In this document: positions 19,677 through 31,511 of the stretch, piece after piece
How the letters are laid out: each line of letters begins with the position of its first letter
Numbering within the stretch: the stretch's first letter is position 1
Assembly (NCBI GenBank): GCA_019054805.1
Contig: JAHQIY010000026.1
Coordinates: forward strand, 372,001 to 436,000
DNA length: 64,000 bases
DNA from: Brachionus manjavacas
Lineage: Eukaryota > Rotifera > Eurotatoria > Ploima > Brachionidae
Reading direction: 5' to 3'
Made by a program: the position numbers and the translations under genes
Notes under the pieces: model-generated
The model's database searches: none
What the model saw: the letters and a program-made list of their open reading frames with translations, nothing else
Told to the model about the DNA's origin: nothing

Positions 19677-20369
19677 TTATTTAATTAACGAATGGTTTAA
19701 TGGTTTATTTTTTTCGAGTCTCACTTGTTTCCACCTTAAGCGTCGATCAAAAAACTGGGGCTCCTTTAGAGTTCTTTTTTCAGAAAGAAGTGCCAAAATT
19801 GAGGTCCGACTGTTTTTTTGTAGATTTCTCATTTTATTTGCATCATCATCACCTGTGAACTGTTTTGAATTTTTATTTCCGACTAACAATTGATTAACAA
19901 TTGATCTGAATGAATTGAGCTAAATTTTTAATTTTCTAATTTTCAAAAAAAAATTAATGAGTGAATAATTTTACCAAAGCAATGTCACGGTCGTAGAAAT
20001 CGACCTCAAAATAATCCTCAATATCATTTTCTGTGTAAATAAGCCTTCTTGTCTCAGTGTCAAATCCGAGGCCACAAAGAGCGCCCGTGTAAGTCAAAGT
20101 CTTAGGATCATAGCGAAACTCGACTTCAGGAGAAAACGCTAAAAGAACCAAAGAAACAAGACCTTTTATTTTTGGAAGTAAACAAGTCTCCCTAAGAACA
20201 ATGTCTCAATAGGACTGCGAATTTTGAACACAAATTTTTTCATTTTTTCATCAAGACGCAAGCTGCTGATGTTGTTTTCTATGTTTTCTATGTGGACCCA
20301 TTCTTTGCACTCTCTTAGTTTTATTAATGAAGTATAAATAATCAAGCTCAAAGTATTGTGAATTTTCAT
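19677..20369 (-). CDS. Small spliced gene of unknown function
   Basis: Two minus-strand exons join cleanly. Exon about 20138-19975 encodes FSPEVEFRYDPKTLTYTG, CGLGFDTETRRLIYTEND and EDYFEVDFYDRDIAL. A 55-bp GT...AG intron follows (19974-19920). The last exon (19919-19677) encodes a basic tail beginning LNSFRSIVNQLLVGNKN and ending PLNHSLIK-stop, and the phase is preserved across the junction. A further open frame upstream (20369-20166, Met then SLIIYTSLIKLREC, possibly a signal-like start) is probably the first exon, but the gap to the next exon (24-46 bp) is too short for a clear intron, so that join is unsure. The family was not recognised. Confidence 0.5.
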
Positions 20370-21548
20370 ACAAATCTTCCAAAAATTACAAAAATAAAAT
20401 TCCTTATTATTTATTTAATTTGACAAAATTACATTTTTTTATGATCTCTATGACCTTTTTTAATTTGAATTATTCTTTCCAATTTGAAAATTTATTTTAT
20501 TTAAATGTCAAATTCTGTAATCAGTACTAAAATAATTGTAAAAGATCGTGGTTCAAATTTTGCCAAACATATATCAACAGTTTTAACCCAAAATCTTTTA
20601 CAGATTAATTAATCAGTACTAAAATCATTTCGAATCTGGTGTTTATAATTCTAATGAATAAAACTTACAAAATTTAGAACAAACTTTAAGAAAAGAAAGA
20701 AATTTAATATTTTCAATTCTTAATTGCATTCAATACGATTAAAATCAATCAATTTATTGGTATGAATTGATAGTTATGTTTTGACTTTTTCTTTTAACTG
20801 AACAGTTAAATAAAGAAAAAATGTTTTTCTCACGTTTAAAAACAAAGAACATGTTTTTATCATGAATTAAAATTTTGTATTGAAATTTTAGTATGAACTA
20901 ATTTTTTTAAAAACTAATTTTTCTCTTAGATTAATGGAATTTACTTAACTAATTAGTAAAATTTAATAATTTAAAAATTTACCTGAATTTTAAAATTGAA
21001 ATAAAATTAAAAAAAAAGTTCATTTAAAATCTTTAAATAAGTAGATTTTTTGAAAATATTGAATTAAACATTTAATCAAACTCTAAAAAAAATGAACATA
21101 ATTTTCTTTAGGGTAATTAAATTTAAATTTAACTATATTATTCTAAATTAATCTAAATTATAAAATATTTTTTTTTTTTTAAATTTTCAATTTTAATCTA
21201 TTCAGCAATTTAAAATGAATCATCACTTAATTCAGATTATCGGTGTAAAAGAAATAATAATAATGTAGTCTGAAAAAATTTAAAAATAAGGTCGGTTTAA
21301 AATTTTCTTTTTTTTATTTCAATTTTAGTTCCAGGACAATTTACAATATGATAATATCTATGGAAGTAAAAGTTGGAAATTGGAGTTTTTAAAGTAATTA
21401 GTTAAATTTATGTTTAGGCACGTAAAATTATAAATTTCCTGTAAAGAAACGTTATGATAAATAAAAATAAAATAAAAAAAAATGTATACCTTTGAAGTAT
21501 AGGGTTCATCACATTTATTAAAAATTTTAATTTAATTAATTTCGATGC
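20370..21548. other. AT-rich intergenic DNA
   Basis: Over 1.1 kb dominated by A/T runs. No open frame, hairpin or repeat of note was seen on either strand. Confidence 0.5.
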
Positions 21549-22076
21549 CTAGTTATACTCGAATAAAGGATTATCAGAATCTAAAAGAGTTACTCGGACC
21601 GTATTCTCAACAATAGAGTAAATTCTTGCTTTTAAATTTTGTACAGAATATAAAATGGTGCTGTATTCGTCCAAAGCTTTTTCTGATTTAACTTTGTCTG
21701 ACAAAATTAAAGAATCTAGTCTTAATTGTGCGATCTCACAGCGTATTGCCTTAAAAAATAAAAATTAAATTTGAATAATTTATTTATAAAAAGTTGAAAA
21801 AAAGTCACTTGGCTCGGAATTTTGATCAATTCTTGAGGAAATTCATAAATCAATTAGAAATCTTTTTCTTCACTATTCCCATAATCCACGTAAATGATCT
21901 AAATAGTTTAAACTTTTATTTTCAACAACTCGACGGTCTAGATCAACAACTAGACCAAGCCGCAAAAAAGACAATTTCAAGCAAGAAACATCGGTTGTCA
22001 GCACCTTAATGCTCGAAAGCAAAAACAAACTATAATTAGTGCCACTACTAAAATATTTCTCTAGATCGATCGACAA
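21549..22076 (-). CDS. Small two-exon gene, coiled-coil C-terminus (possibly damaged)
   Basis: Exon 1 starts at the ATG at 22076 (MSIDLEKYFSSG...), runs through VVDLDRRVVENKSLNYLDHL, and after a frame slip near 21875 reaches EFPQELIKIPSQ and the donor CCAA/GTGACT. A ~70-bp intron ends ATTTTTTAAG at 21750. Exon 2 (21749-21549) reads AIRCEIAQLRLDSLILSDKV and ends NPLFEYN-stop (TAG). The splice is in phase 0. The slip and one TAA in exon 1 suggest a pseudogene or sequence errors. No family was recognised; the C-terminal part is helical and heptad-like. Confidence 0.45.
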
Positions 22077-22252
22077 ATATTTAATATTTCCTGACCTTGT
22101 CTTTTTAAAAATTTAATGATATATATTTGATTATATAAGAGATGGTTTTTCAGATAGATAGATATTAATATTTTGCAAAATTAAGTTTTTTGAAGAAAAT
22201 AAATTTTTTTTTTTAATTTCCTTTATTTAGAATAATCTTTAGAAATTTAAAT

Positions 22253-22960
22253 ATGGAAAAATTTAATCAGGAAAATACAGAAAATAATCACACAAAATTT
22301 TGTGAAATTGAAAACTTGGTTAAAGAAAATTATTAAATTTAAAATTAAAATTTCCATTTTCCATTTTAATCTTTTAAGTCATCAAATGCATCTTCAATTC
22401 TGTCGAACAGCTCAAAGGTACGATTACATTATATTTAGTAAAATATTTAAATTTTTTTTAAAGAGAAAATCTCCGTCGGCTATTAACCCCGACAGAATAA
22501 AAAGTTGCATTCCCAGAGCAAAAATTATTTACTGTGCAGTAAATAAAATAATTGATTTAAAAACTAAGGATTTCAAGAGAATGATTGAAATTATTGTATT
22601 TTTATTATTCTTACATATATTTTATTTTTGTCTTCTGTTAGATTCAAATATTTTGCCGGAGGAAGTCCTATTAAACAAATCTGTTCAAAATCGTAATATT
22701 ATTTACGATTTTGATAGCTCAAAAATAAAAATTGAATTTGATGAGCAAATAATGGAGGCTTTGAGTCCCATTTCCTTGACAATTACTACGAAATCGTCAA
22801 GGAAAACCGGTTGAAATCGAGCTTAAAATTTGCCAGCCTTAATCAAAAGCTTGACGAACTGAAGAATAAGCTTCAGTCCGAAGAAAAGTCTTCAAGCTCA
22901 AATAAAAATCAACTTGAGCAAAAAATTCCTGGAAATTTATTTTAATTTTTTGAATATTTA
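22253..22960 (+). pseudogene. 5' exons upstream of the repeated-module chromodomain gene (damaged)
   Basis: A plausible start ATG at 22253 (MEKFNQENTENN) is followed by donor TTG/GTTAAAG, a short exon SSNASSILSNSSK, donor AAAG/GTACGA, and an exon beginning RKSPSAINPDRIKSCI. After an intron-like pyrimidine tract (about 22590-22640) come LPEEVLLNKSVQNRNIIYDF and, after a 1-bp shift, NYYEIVKENRLKSSLKF and LNQKLDELKNKLQ (coiled coil). The end of this block (GAGCAAAAAATTCCTGGAAAT) is homologous to the end of exon B of the downstream modules, with the donor GT changed to GG. It is probably the ancestral 5' part of the chromodomain gene, but at least two frame breaks remain. Confidence 0.45.
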
Positions 22961-22988
22961 ATTTTTATTTTAATTTATCTTTTTTTAG

Positions 22989-23492
22989 ACCAAGTCGCCA
23001 ACCGTCAATATGGGCCGCAAAATACCTTCGACTCTTGAAAAACCACTAAAATCCAGACTCGGCGAAGACACTCAATCGGGATAAACTTCGGAGTCTGAGA
23101 GTGAAATGGTTGAAGGCAGGACCATTTCCACACTGACCACCATAACAGATGAAAGGGTCACGGCACCAGATGCCACAACATCATCGGAAGCAACAGCAAG
23201 ACAAATAAATGTTCCTGGTTGCTCAAATGGCAAGGAAAAAGATGAAGATGAGGCACCCTCTCAACCTCAAAATAAAAAGTCAAAAGATTCATCACAAGAA
23301 ACTGTAAGTGTAAATCCTGTAATCTTTAATTTTTAGTATTATTACTAAATTAAATTTTTTTGAGTCAACAACTTTAAAGCAAGAAGGTAATTCAATTGCT
23401 AAACCAAAAATGAACGGGAAAAGCAAAATTACCATCACGCCCCTATGTAGCCAATTGCCACCAACTGACCACAGAAAAAAAAAACACCCCAA
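22989..23492 (+). pseudogene. Module unit 1: nonsense in exon A, frameshift in exon B
   Basis: Exon A has GAA to TAA (QSG-stop-TSES) and ACTCTTGAA for ACTCGTGAA. Exon B has an A10 run where intact units have A11, shifting the frame before the donor. If included in an mRNA it would terminate translation early. Confidence 0.8.
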
Positions 23493-24126
23493 AAAATTTC
23501 GGTAAATTTTTTTCAATTTTTTGAATATTTACTTTTTATTTAAATTTATTTTTTTTAGACCAAGTCGCCAACCGTCAATATGGGCCGCAAAATACCTTCG
23601 ACTCGTGAAAAACCACTAAAATCCAGACTCGGCGAAGACACTCAATCGGGAGAAACTTCGGAGTCTGAGAGTGAAATGGTTGAAGGCAGGACCATTTCCA
23701 CACTGACCACCATAACAGATGAAAGGGTCACGGCACCAGATGCCACAACATCATCGGAAGCAACAGCAAGACAAATAAATGTTCCTGGTTGCTCAAATGG
23801 CAAGGAAAAAGATGAAGATGAGGCACCCTCTCAACCTCAAAATAAAAAGTCAAAAGATTCATCACAAGAAACTGTAAGTGTAAATCCTGTAATCTTTAAT
23901 TTTTAGTATTATTACTAAATTAAATTTTTTGAGTCAACAACTTTAAAGCAAGAAGGCAATTCAATTGCTAAACCAAAAATGAACCGGAAAAGCAAAATGA
24001 CCATCACGCCCCTATGTAGCCAATTGCCACCAACTGACCACAGAAAAATAACACCCCATAAAATTTCGGTAAATTTTTTTCAATTTTTTGAATATTTACT
24101 TTTTTTTTAAATTTTTTTTTTTTTAG

Positions 24127-24441
24127 ACCAAGTCGCCAACCGTCAATATGGGCCGCAAAATACCTTCGACTCGTGAAAAACCACTAAAATCCAGACTCGG
24201 CGAAGACACTCAATCGGGAGAAACTTCGGAGTCTGAGAGTGAAATGGTTGAAGGCAGGACCATTTCCACACTGACCACCATAACAGATGAAAGGGTCACG
24301 GCACCAGATGCCACAACATCATCGGAAGCAACAGCAAGACAAATAAATGTTCCTGGTTGCTCAAATGGCAAGGAAAAGATGAAGATGAGGCACCCTCTCA
24401 ACCTCAAAATAAAAAGTCAAAAGATTCATCACAAGAAACTG
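24127..24441 (+). pseudogene. Module unit 3: 1-bp deletion in exon A
   Basis: GGCAAGGAAAAGATG has one A fewer than other units, so the frame shifts after CSNGKEK and the normal end of exon A is lost. Exon B of this unit is intact and of the RLTSHLPPTGH subtype. Confidence 0.8.
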
Positions 24442-24698
24442 TAAGTGTAAATCCTGTAATCTTTAATTTTTAGTATTATTACTAAATTAAATTTTTTTAA
24501 GTCAACACCTTTAAAGCAAGAAGGCAATTCAATTGCTAATACCAAAATCAACGTGAAAAGCAAAATGACCATCACGCGCCTAACTAGCCATTTGCCACCA
24601 ACTGGCCACAGAAATAAAAAAACACCCCAAAAAATTTCGGTAAATTTTTTTCAATTTTTTGAATATTTACTTTTTATTTAAATTTATTTTTTTTTTAG

Positions 24699-25013
24699 AC
24701 CAAGTCGCCAACCGTCAATATGGGCCGCAAAATACCTTCGACTCGTGAAAAACCACTAAAATCCAGACTCGGCGAAGACACTCAATCGGGATAAACTTCG
24801 GAGTCTGAGAGTGAAATGGTTGAAGGCAGGACCATTTCCACACTGACCACCATAACAGATGAAAGGGTCACGGCACCAGATGCCACAACATCATCGGAAG
24901 CAACAGCAAGACAAATAAATGTTCCTGGTTGCTCAAATGGCAAGGAAAGAGATGAAGATGAGGCACCCTCTCAACCTCAAAATAAAAAGTCAAAAGATTC
25001 ATCACAAGAAACT
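24699..25013 (+). pseudogene. Module unit 4: same nonsense codon as unit 1
   Basis: Exon A carries the identical TAA after QSG seen in unit 1, plus GKERDEDE instead of GKEKDEDE. A shared stop in non-adjacent units implies copying between them by unequal exchange or gene conversion. Confidence 0.8.
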
Positions 25014-25272
25014 GTAAGTGTAAATCCTGTAATCTTTAATTTTTAGTATTATTACTAAATTAAATTTTTTTGAGTCAACAACTTTAAAGCAAGAAGGTAA
25101 TTCAATTGCTAATACCAAAATCAACGTGAAAAGCAAAATGACCATCACGCCCCTATGTAGCCAATTGCCACCAACTGACCACAGAAAAAAAAAAACACCC
25201 CAAAAAATTTCGGTAAATTTTTTTCAATTTTTTGAATATTTACTTTTTATTTAAATTTATTTTTTTTTTAAG

Positions 25273-28200
25273 ACCAAGTCGCCAACCGTCAATATGGGCC
25301 GCAAAATACCTTCGACTCGTGAAAAACCACTAAAATCCAGACTCGGCGAAGACACTCAATCGGGAGAAACTTCGGAGTCTGAGAGTGAAATGGTTGAAGG
25401 CAGGACCATTTCCACACTGACCACCATAACAGATGAAAGGGTCACGGCATCAGATGCCACAACATCATCGGAAGCAACAGCAAGACAAATAAATGTTACT
25501 GGTTGCTCAAATGGCAAGGAAAAAGATGAAGATGAGGCACCCTCTCAACCTCAAAATAAAAAGTCAAAAGATTCATCACAAGAAACTGTAAGTGTAAATC
25601 CTGTAATCTTTAATTTTTAGTATTATTACTAAATTAAATTTTTTTAAGTCAACACCTTTAAAGCAAGAAGGCAATTCAATTGCTAATACCAAAATCTACG
25701 TGAAAAGCAAAATGACCATCACGCGCCTAACTAGCCATTTGCCACCAACTGACCACAGAAAAAAAAAAACACCCCAAAAAATTTTGGTAAATTTTTTTCA
25801 ATTTTTTGAATATTTACTTTTTATTTAAATTTATTTTTTTTTTAGACCAAGTCGCCAACCGTCAATATGGGCCGCAAAATACCTTCGACTCGTGATAAAC
25901 CACTAAAATCCAGACTCGGCGAAGACACTCAATCGGGAGAAACTTCGGAGTCTGAGAGTGAAATGGTTGAAGGCAGGACCATTTCCACACTGACCACCAT
26001 AACAGATGAAAGGGTCACGGCATCAGATGCCACAACATCATCGGAAGCAACAGCAAGACAAATAAATGTTACTGGTTGCTCAAATGGCAAGGAAAAAGAT
26101 GAAGATGAGGCACCCTCTCAACCTCAAAATAAAAAGTCAAAAGATTCATCACAAGAAACTGTAAGTGTAAATCCTGTAATCTTTAATTTTTAGTATTATT
26201 ACTAAATTAAATTTTTTTAAGTCAACACCTTTAAAGCAAGAAGGCAATTCAATTGCTAATACCAAAATCAACGTGAAAAGCAAAATGACCATCACGCCCC
26301 TATGTAGCCAATTGCCACCAACTGACCACAGAAAAAAAAAAACACCCCAAAAAATTTCGGTAAATTTTTTCAATTTTTTGAATATTTACTTTTTATTTAA
26401 ATTTATTTTTTTTAGACCAAGTCGCCAACCGTCAATATGGGCCGCAAAATACCTTCGACTCGTGAAAAACCACTAAAATCCAGACTCGGCGAAGACACTC
26501 AATCGGGAGAAACTTCGGAGTCTGAGAGTGAAATGGTTGAAGGCAGGACCATTTCCACACTGACCACCATAACAGATGAAAGGGTCACGGCACCAGATGC
26601 CACAACATCATCGGAAGCAACAGCAAGACAAATAAATGTTCCTGGTTGCTCAAATGGCAAGGAAAAAGATGAAGATGAGGCACCCTCTCAACCTCAAAAT
26701 AAAAAGTCAAAAGATTCATCACAAGAAACTGTAAGTGTAAATCCTGTAATCTTTAATTTTTAGTATTATTACTAAATTAAATTTTTTTGAGTCAACAACT
26801 TTAAAGCAAGAAGGCAATTCAATTGCTAATACCAAAATCAACGTGAAAAGCAAAATGACCATCACGCCCCTATGTAGCCAATTGCCACCAACTGACCACA
26901 GAAAAAAAAAAACACCCCAAAAAATTTCGGTAAATTTTTTTCAATTTTTTGAATATTTACTTTTTATTTAAATTTATTTTTTTTTAGACCAAGTCGCCAA
27001 CCGTCAATATGGGCCGCAAAATACCTTCGACTCGTGAAAAACCACTAAAATCCAGACTCGGCGAAGACACTCAATCGGGAGAAACTTCGGAGTCTGAGAG
27101 TGAAATGGTTGAAGGCAGGACCATTTCCACACTGACCACCATAACAGATGAAAGGGTCACGGCACCAGATGCCACAACATCATCGGAAGCAACAGCAAGA
27201 CAAATAAATGTTACTGGTTGCTCAAATGGCAAGGAAAAAGATGAAGATGAGGCACCCTCTCAACCTCAAAATAAAAAGTCAAAAGATTCATCACAAGAAA
27301 CTGTAAGTGTAAATCCTGTAATCTTTAATTTTTAGTATTATTACTAAATTAAATTTTTTTGAGTCAACAACTTTAAAGCAAGAAGGCAATTCAATTGCTA
27401 AACCAAAAATGAACCGGAAAAGCAAAATGACCATCACGCCCCTATGTAGCCAATTGCCACCAACTGACCACAGAAAAAAAAAAACACCCCAAAAAATTTC
27501 GGTAAATTTTTTTCAATTTTTTGAATATTTACTTTTTATTTAAATTTATTTTTTTTTTAGACCAAGTCGCCAACCGTCAATATGGGCCGCAAAATACCTT
27601 CGACTCGTGAAAAACCACTAAAATCCAGACTCGGCGAAGACACTCAATCGGGAGAAACTTCGGAGTCTGAGAGTGAAATGGTTGAAGGCAGGACCATTTC
27701 CACACTGACCACCATAACAGATGAAAGGGTCACGGCACCAGATGCCACAACATCATCGGAAGCAACAGCAAGACAAATAAATGTTCCTGGTTGCTCAAAT
27801 GGCAAGGAAAAAGATGAAGATGAGGCACCCTCTCAACCTCAAAATAAAAAGTCAAAAGATTCATCACAAGAAACTGTAAGTGTAAATCCTGTAATCTTTA
27901 ATTTTTAGTATTATTACTAAATTAAATTTTTTGAGTCAACAACTTTAAAGCAAGAAGGCAATTCAATTGCTAAACCAAAAATGAACCGGAAAAGCAAAAT
28001 GACCATCACGCCCCTATGTAGCCAATTGCCACCAACTGACCACAGAAAAAAAAAAACACCCCAAAAAATTTCGGTAAATTTTTTTCAATTTTTTGAATAT
28101 TTACTTTTTATTTAAATTTATTTTTTTTAGACCAAGTCGCCAACCGTCAATATGGGCCGCAAAATACCTTCGACTCGTGAAAAACCACTAAAATCCAGAC

Positions 28201-30414
28201 TCGGCGAAGACACTCAATCGGGAGAAACTTCGGAGTCTGAGAGTGAAATGGTTGAAGGCAGGACCATTTCCACACTGACCACCATAACAGATGAAAGGGT
28301 CACGGCACCAGATGCCACAACATCATCGGAAGCAACAGCAAGACAAATAAATGTTCCTGGTTGCTCAAATGGCAAGGAAAAAGATGAAGATGAGGCACCC
28401 TCTCAACCTCAAAATAAAAAGTCAAAAGATTCATCACAAGAAACTGTAAGTGTAAATCCTGTAATCTTTAATTTTTAGTATTATTACTAAATTAAATTTT
28501 TTGAGTCAACAACTTTAAAGCAAGAAGGCAATTCAATTGCTAATACCAAAATCAACGTGAAAAGCAAAATGACCATCACGCCCCTATGTAGCCAATTGCC
28601 ACCAACTGACCACAGAAAAAAAAAAACACCCCAAAAAATTTCGGTAAATTTTTTTCAATTTTTTGAATATTTACTTTTTATTTAAATTTATGTTTTTTTT
28701 AGACCAAGTCGCCAACCGTCAATATGGGCCGCAAAATACCTTCGACTCGTGAAAAACCACTAAAATCCAGACTCGGCGAAGACACTCAATCGGGAGAAAC
28801 TTCGGAGTCTGAGAGTGAAATGGTTGAAGGCAGGACCATTTCCACACTGACCACCATAACAGATGAAAGGGTCACGGCACCAGATGCCACAACATCATCG
28901 GAAGCAACAGCAAGACAAATAAATGTTCCTGGTTGCTCAAATGGCAAGGAAAAAGATGAAGATGAGGCACCCTCTCAACCTCAAAATAAAAAGTCAAAAG
29001 ATTCATCACAAGAAACTGTAAGTGTAAATCCTGTAATCTTTAATTTTTAGTATTATTACTAAATTAAATTTTTGAGTCAACAACTTTAAAGCAAGAAGGC
29101 AATTCAATTGCTAATACCAAAATCAACGTGAAAAGCAAAATGACCATCACGCGCCTAACTAGCCATTTGCCACCAACTGGCCACAGAAATAAAAAAACAC
29201 CCCAAAAAATTTCGGTAAATTTTTTTCAATTTTTGAATATTTACTTTTTATTTAAATTTATTTTTTTTTTAGACCAAGTCGCCAACCGTCAATATGGGCC
29301 GCAAAATACCTTCGACTCGTGAAAAACCACTAAAATCTAGACTCGGCGAAGACACTCAATCGGGAGAAACTTCGGAGTCTGAGAGTGAAATGGTTGAAGG
29401 CAGGACCATTTCCACACTGACCACCATAACAGATGAAAGGGTCACGGCACCAGATGCCACAACATCATCGGAAGCAACAGCAAGACAAATAAATGTTCCT
29501 GGTTGCTCAAATGGCAAGGAAAAAGATGAAGATGAGGCACCCTCTCAACCTCAAAATAAAAAGTCAAAAGATTCATCACAAGAAACTGTAAGTGTAAATC
29601 CTGTAATCTTTAATTTTTAGTATTATTACTAAATTAAATTTTTTTGAGTCAACAACTTTAAAGCAAGAAGGCAATTCAATTGCTAATACCAAAATCAACG
29701 TGAAAAGCAAAATGACCATCACGCGCCTAACTAGCCATTTGCCACCAACTGGCCACAGAAATAAAAAAACACCCCAAAAAATTTCGGTAAATTTTTTTCA
29801 ATTTTTTGAATATTTACTTTTTATTTAAATTTATTTTTTTTAGACCAAGTCGCCAACCGTCAATATGGGCCGCAAAATACCTTCGACTCGTGAAAAACCA
29901 CTAAAATCTAGACTCGGCGAAGACACTCAATCGGGAGAAACTTCGGAGTCTGAGAGTGAAATGGTTGAAGGCAGGACCATTTCCACACTGACCACCATAA
30001 CAGATGAAAGGGTCACGGCACCAGATGCCACAACATCATCGGAAGCAACAGCAAGACAAATAAATGTTACTGGTTGCTCAAATGGCAAGGAAAAAGATGA
30101 AGATGAGGCACCCTCTCAACCTCAAAATAAAAAGTCAAAAGATTCATCACAAGAAACTGTAAGTGTAAATCCTGTAATCTTTAATTTTTAGTATTATTAC
30201 TAAATTAAATTTTTTTAAGTCAACACCTTTAAAGCAAGAAGGCAATTCAATTGCTAATACAAAAATCAACGTGAAAAGCAAAATGACCATCACGCGCCTA
30301 ACTAGCCATTTGCCACCAACTGGCCACAGAAATAAAAAAACACCCCAAAAAATTTCGGTAAATTTTTTTCAATTTTTTGAATATTTAATTTTTATTTAAA
30401 TTATTTTTTTTTAG
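25273..30414 (+). CDS. Module units 5-13: nine consecutive open modules
   Basis: From unit 5 to unit 13 every exon A and exon B is open in phase 0 and every donor/acceptor pair is GT...AG. Joined to unit 14 they give an uninterrupted coding path of more than 1,400 codons. Each module contributes about 151 residues with SESESEMVEGRT acidic/Ser patches, a TTITDERVTAPDATTSSEAT stretch, one invariant Cys (PGCSNG or TGCSNG) and Lys-rich KKSKDSS. There is no membrane or signal segment. Given the downstream chromodomain, a nuclear role is inferred. Some 3' splice sites read TTTGAG instead of TTTAAG, which may weaken use of exon B. Confidence 0.6.
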
Positions 30415-31224
30415 ACCAAGTCGCCAACCGTCAATATGGGCCGCAAAATACCTTCGACTCGTGAAAAACCACTAAAATCCAGACTCGGCGAAGACACTCA
30501 ATCGGGAGAAACTTCGGAGTCTGAGAGTGAAATTGTTGAAGGCAGGACCATTTCCTCACTGACCACCATTACAGATGAAAGGGTCACGGCACCAGATGCT
30601 ACAACATCATCGGAAGCAACTGCAGGACAAATTAATGTTCCTGGTTGCTCAAATCATAATGACATTGTTGACGAAGATTTAGAGGAAGAGGAGGAGGATT
30701 TTATCCCGCCTGAGGAAATACTTAAACGACAACTCATGTCAGAATTCAAGCGGAATTCTAAGTTTGATCTTAGAGATGTCGAGTATTTTATAAGTATTAT
30801 TTAATTATTTTTTTTAGAAGTGTAATTTAACAATACTTCTACTAATTAAGATCAATGGCATAATTGGGCACAAATTTGAAGAAGGTAAATTAAAACTCCT
30901 CCTCAAATGGGATAAATGTGGAAAAAAAGAATACCAGGAGTAAATTTAATATCTTTTTCTTAAAAAACTTTTATTTTATTTTTGCGTAGTTCATGGGAGG
31001 CCTTCTCGGACGTGTATGCGCCAACCTTATTTAAAAATTATTTGAAAAAAAACAAAATCAAATTTTGCAAGAAATTTAAGCGTTGCAGGCCCAAAAGAGC
31101 CACAGATGGGACAAACCATTTCAAATTAGCAACCGATTTAACAAAAGAACAATTGGGTTTAGCCGACAAAACCTTTGAAACAATAGGAAAAGGTCCGATT
31201 ACAAAAAAGAGAAGAAAAAATTGA
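30415..31224 (+). CDS. 3' end of the repeated-module gene: acidic segment, chromodomain, basic tail
   Basis: Unit 14 exon A diverges after PGCSN into an acidic stretch (DEDLEEEEEDFIPPEEILKR) and FKRNSKFDLRDVEYF. Next is an exon at 30818-30939 (INGIIGHKFEEGKLKLLLKW) ending CCAGGA/GTAAAT, then a 50-bp intron. The final exon, 30990-31224, restores the frame as YQDSWEAFSDVY...TLFKNYLKKNKIKF. Together these give the chromodomain pattern: I-x-GH-x-x-x-x-G, L-x-x-x-LLKW, then SWEAF for the usual TWEP, and a C-terminal helix. Chromodomains bind methylated histone tails; of the usual aromatic cage only the Trp residues at LLKW and SWEAF are evident. A Lys/Arg-rich tail (KFKRCRPKRATDG, TKKRRKN-stop) suggests nuclear localisation. 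The join between unit 14 and the 30818 exon is the least certain. Confidence 0.62.
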
Positions 31225-31511
31225 AACATTGATAAATATTAATTCACTATTTTTAACATTTTAATATAGATTTTTTTTTTAAAAAAATTAACAATAAAAT
31301 GTGATTGAAAAAAAATTTTATTTTAGACTTTAATTTCTAAGTGATTAATTATATTAAATTTAATGAATCTTGAGGAAGCATAATTAAAAATACTAAATCC
31401 TTTAATCAATAATGCTGAAAATTTTTTTACTTTTAACATGGTATAAAAAAAGCATCTAGAATTAATTTTAAAATTAAAAATCTTAGAATAAAAAAGCTTT
31501 AAATATTAATA
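31225..31511. other. AT-rich spacer
   Basis: Contains several AATAAA-like motifs just after the stop at 31224 (for example AACAATAAAATG near 31290) that could serve polyadenylation. Nothing else was recognised. Confidence 0.4.

Larger units (their letters stand above)
22989..30414 (+). repeat. Tandem array of a two-exon module, ~571 bp period, 13 complete units
   Basis: Each unit has exon A (~315 bp; TKSPTVNMGRKIPSTRE to KKSKDSSQET), a 60-bp intron GTAAGTGTAAATCC...TTTTTTRAG with branch-like TTACTAA, exon B (~138 bp; QEGNSIANTKINVKSKM to TPQKIS), and a ~58-bp intron GTAAATTTTT...TTTTTAG. All exon boundaries are phase 0, so units can be spliced in any number. The ATG inside exon A lies at 23010, 23580, 24148, 24720, 25294, 25867, 26437, 27009, 27582, 28152, 28724, 29294 and 29865. 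Introns are as similar as exons, which means recent amplification. The encoded module is Ser/Thr/Glu-rich and probably disordered. Exon B has two subtypes (PLCSQLPPTDHRKKK and RLTSHLPPTGHRNKK), and unit 5 is a hybrid. Confidence 0.9.

Noticed and set aside
22580-22645. A possible membrane helix (IIVFLLFLHIFYFCLLLD) in the 5' part of the chromodomain gene
   Set aside because: The stretch is a T-rich tract starting GTATTT and ending CTGTTAG, which is better explained as a retained intron, although splicing it shifts phase.
23292-26373. Minus-strand frames ending at 23292 and 26149
   Set aside because: They lie over introns and exon B of the modules on the opposite strand, with no splice support.
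23010-30700. A CRISPR-like or bacterial repeat array
   Set aside because: Units are ~571 bp with eukaryotic splice sites and coding exons; there are no short direct repeats with unique spacers.
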